A stretch of DNA of 51,225 bases from Nocardia takedensis NBRC 100417 (GTDB lineage: Bacteria > Actinomycetota > Actinomycetes > Mycobacteriales > Mycobacteriaceae), in the NCBI RefSeq assembly GCF_000308695.1, contig NZ_BAGG01000255.1, positions 1 through 51,225 of the forward strand, in the 5' to 3' direction. Positions within the stretch are counted from its first letter, which is position 1; each line of letters begins with the position of its first letter. Shown here in pieces: positions 49,562-51,225 of this stretch. The notes beneath the pieces were generated by a model. That model was not told where the DNA came from. It saw only the letters and a program-made list of their open reading frames with translations, and did no database searches. The position numbers and the translations under genes are program-made.

Positions 49562-49699
49562 CGGCGGCAGGCACCGGCACGACGGCGGCAGGCCGAGTCG
49601 GCAGACAACACGAGCAGGGTCCTTCTACTGATGGCGGTGGGGGCGGCACCCGGCGTCGAAAGGGGACCCGCCATCGCCTCGGGTTGGATCGAACCCGAG
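49562..49699. promoter_or_regulatory. divergent promoter region with repeats
   Basis: The gap of about 330 bases between divergent genes contains the direct repeat CGGCGGCAGG at 49562-49571 and 49583-49592, exactly 21 bases or two turns apart, and the inverted repeat CTCGGGTT (49678-49685)/AACCCGAG (49692-49699). Either could be the operator of the XRE regulator. No gene is seen in the gap. Confidence 0.45.
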
Positions 49700-49875
49700 A
49701 CCGACCGTGTGGCAGTCCGTTCCGACCGGCGAGGAATCAGGTCGCTCGGTCGTCGTGGCGTCGCCGGGTGCCACACACCACTCTGCCAACACCCGGGGCG
49801 CGCCCGACAGTGTTGCGATGTTGCCGAACCGAAGCCAACGCCCGACAACACCATCACCCTCAGTACGGCCGCACG

Positions 49876-51090
49876 ATGATCCCCGACAACTTCGGCGCCG
49901 CCGCCCGGCGGCTCCGCCTGGCCGACGGCCGATCACTGCGCGCGATAGCCGCCGCCATCCACCTCGACCCCGGCATGCTGTCCAGGATCGAAACCGGCAA
50001 ACGCCTACCGACGCAGCAGGTCGCCGCCGCACTCGACGCCGCACTCCACGCCAACGGCACCCTGATCACCCTCGCCCGCGAACACAACCCCACACCCCTG
50101 GACGCCTCGGCCGAGGAATCGCTGGCGTTGGCCGAATGGATCAGCACCGACGACCACTCCAGCGTCACCATCGACTCCCTCACCACCGAGATCGCCGCCC
50201 TGTCCACCAGATACGCCCGACACGGCCCCCGCGGGCTGGCCGCAGAGCTCGATGCCGTACGCGCACGCATCCGCCGAGCCCTGCGGTCGGGACCCCCACC
50301 CCGACGCGCACGAGACCTCCTCGTTCTCGCCGCGGTCACCACAGACCTGCTCGCCCAACTCGGCAACGACCTCGCCCACCCCAGCGCAGCACTCCAGCAC
50401 GCCCACGCCGCTCACACCCTGGCCGTGCGCGCCGAACACGAACCACTACAGGTCTGGACCCTGAGCACCCAGGCGCTCATCACCGAAAACCACACCGGTC
50501 CCTGGGCGGCGCTGCCCCTCCTGCATCGCGCCCGGCCGTCGACGCACGGAGACCATCGGGTCCGGCACGCATTGCTGCGGGCACGGTGCGCGGCCGGAAC
50601 CGGGGGCCGCGTCCTGGCCTCCACAGCGATCGAGGACGCATTGCGGACCGCCGGCCACCACGACTCGTTGACCCGTTTCGGCGGAGCTTTCCAGTTCCCC
50701 CCGGCGCGCGTGGCCGCCTACATGTCCAGCATCCACTGCCTCACCGGCGACCACCGACGAGGCGTTGCCTGGGCACGCTGCGCGGTCGAAAATTTTGGTT
50801 GGACCGCTGCCCCGCTGGGTCACTACCTCGATGACGCCCACGCCCGCATCGACATCGCCCTCGCCCACATCGCCAGCCGTGACCCCGACGCGGCCTGCCG
50901 TGTGCTGCGCGGGCTACTCGACCTCGGCCCCGATCAGGTCGTGAGTTCGCTCGAGATGCGACTGCGGGTGGTGTCCGATGCACTGAGAGGGTTCGGCCGC
51001 GAACATCGTCGGATGGTCTCCGATCTGCTCGGCCGTCAACTGCCGCACAACCTCGGTAGGCCGCCTCGGCGAGAAGTCAGCGGGGTGTAG
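49876..51090 (+). CDS. XRE-family regulator with TPR-like C-terminus, 404 aa
   Basis: The N-terminal helix-turn-helix is classic: GAAARRLRLADGRSLRAIAA, AIHLDPGMLSRIETGKRLPT, QQVAAALDAALHANGTLITL. The remaining 330 residues form helical repeats (LQHAHAAHTLAVRAEHEPLQ; VWTLSTQALITENHTGPWAA; VAAYMSSIHCLTGDHRRGVA; RIDIALAHIASRDPDAACRV), the sensor region of actinobacterial TPR regulators. ATG 49876 has no clear ribosome site. It is divergent from the unknown gene at 48980 and its 3' end overlaps the next leftward gene by 14 bases. Confidence 0.8.
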   Translation: MIPDNFGAAARRLRLADGRSLRAIAAAIHLDPGMLSRIETGKRLPTQQVAAALDAALHANGTLITLAREHNPTPLDASAEESLALAEWISTDDHSSVTIDSLTTEIAALSTRYARHGPRGLAAELDAVRARIRRALRSGPPPRRARDLLVLAAVTTDLLAQLGNDLAHPSAALQHAHAAHTLAVRAEHEPLQVWTLSTQALITENHTGPWAALPLLHRARPSTHGDHRVRHALLRARCAAGTGGRVLASTAIEDALRTAGHHDSLTRFGGAFQFPPARVAAYMSSIHCLTGDHRRGVAWARCAVENFGWTAAPLGHYLDDAHARIDIALAHIASRDPDAACRVLRGLLDLGPDQVVSSLEMRLRVVSDALRGFGREHRRMVSDLLGRQLPHNLGRPPRREVSGV

Positions 51091-51225
51091 CGCGGCCGCG
51101 GGCCTCGCCCGTGTTGCTGTCGGCGTAGGTGGTGAACAGGGCGTAGTGCGGGGCGAAGGCTGTGGTGAGTGCGTCCAGTGCCGCGGCTCCCTTGTCCGCG
51201 GACGCGGCCGACGGGTATCCGATGA
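51077..51225 (-). CDS. partial leftward gene, 3' end only
   Basis: The window edge cuts this gene. The visible C-terminus reads IGYPSAASADKGAAALDALT, TAFAPHYALFTTYADSNTGE, ARGRATPR and a stop at 51077-51079. Codon use on this strand is coding-like. No family can be assigned from 49 residues. It converges on and overlaps the XRE regulator gene. Confidence 0.55.
   Translation of the reverse strand, partial: IGYPSAASADKGAAALDALTTAFAPHYALFTTYADSNTGEARGRATPR

Overview
The window is about 70% GC and its coding pattern is actinobacterial: strong G/C third positions, many GTG starts, and GGAGG-type ribosome sites. The families present (a DUF4254 protein, XRE regulators of the DUF5753 and TPR types, a DUF397 protein, PF04672 methyltransferases) point to Nocardia or a close relative. 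A TrwC/MobF relaxase, a ParB-like protein, SSB, a DprA-like protein, a primase-polymerase, DUF932 and DUF3560 mark it as part of an integrative-conjugative element or conjugative plasmid. No coupling protein, type IV secretion gene, integrase, tRNA, rRNA or CRISPR array was found, so only part of the element is in view. Functional names come from reading sequence motifs by eye; no database search was run.

Region 1 (1-28.4 kb) is one long plus-strand train of accessory genes, all pointing toward the relaxase. It holds a DUF3560 protein, two ComM-like proteins lacking a working ATPase, a DUF6927-like protein, a putative N6-adenine methyltransferase, DUF932 (plus a broken copy), a ParB-like protein, a primase-polymerase, a DUF3085-like protein, two DUF4192-like proteins, DprA (plus a truncated relative), SSB, a 543-aa zinc protein, a DUF4326 protein and many small unknowns. 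Gaps often carry long GC-rich hairpins, and several genes start inside the stop codon of a short leader ORF. The set resembles a conjugative leading region: functions a recipient would need on incoming single-stranded DNA.

Region 2 (27.7-34.9 kb) holds a candidate transfer or replication origin (DnaA-box-like 9-mers, nested inverted repeats, a strong hairpin and a G-poor pyrimidine tract) followed by the 2,019-aa relaxase-helicase. The relaxase tail shares a four-cysteine module with the 543-aa protein upstream.

Region 3 (34.9-38.3 kb) is visibly lower in GC. It carries a 349-aa protein with an R-x4-H signature in a HEPN-like C-terminus and a 270-aa protein ending in a four-cysteine cluster: a candidate defence or toxin cargo.

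Region 4 (38.3-43.1 kb) is a Nocardia-type regulatory block: a leftward DUF397/methyltransferase/XRE-DUF5753 set, divergent across repeated operator-like boxes from a rightward XRE-TPR regulator plus an APH-fold kinase.

Region 5 (43.6-47.7 kb) is a compact rightward cluster: a possible degenerate resolvase-like protein, DUF4254, a DUF4254-like paralogue, two nucleoside-hydrolase-like paralogues (one keeping, one losing the metal-site aspartates) and a cold-shock protein. Start/stop overlaps at three junctions suggest co-translation. I regard this as the best candidate for an undescribed system.

Region 6 (48-51.2 kb) has a second PF04672 methyltransferase, a leftward unknown, a third XRE regulator and the end of a further leftward gene cut by the window edge.
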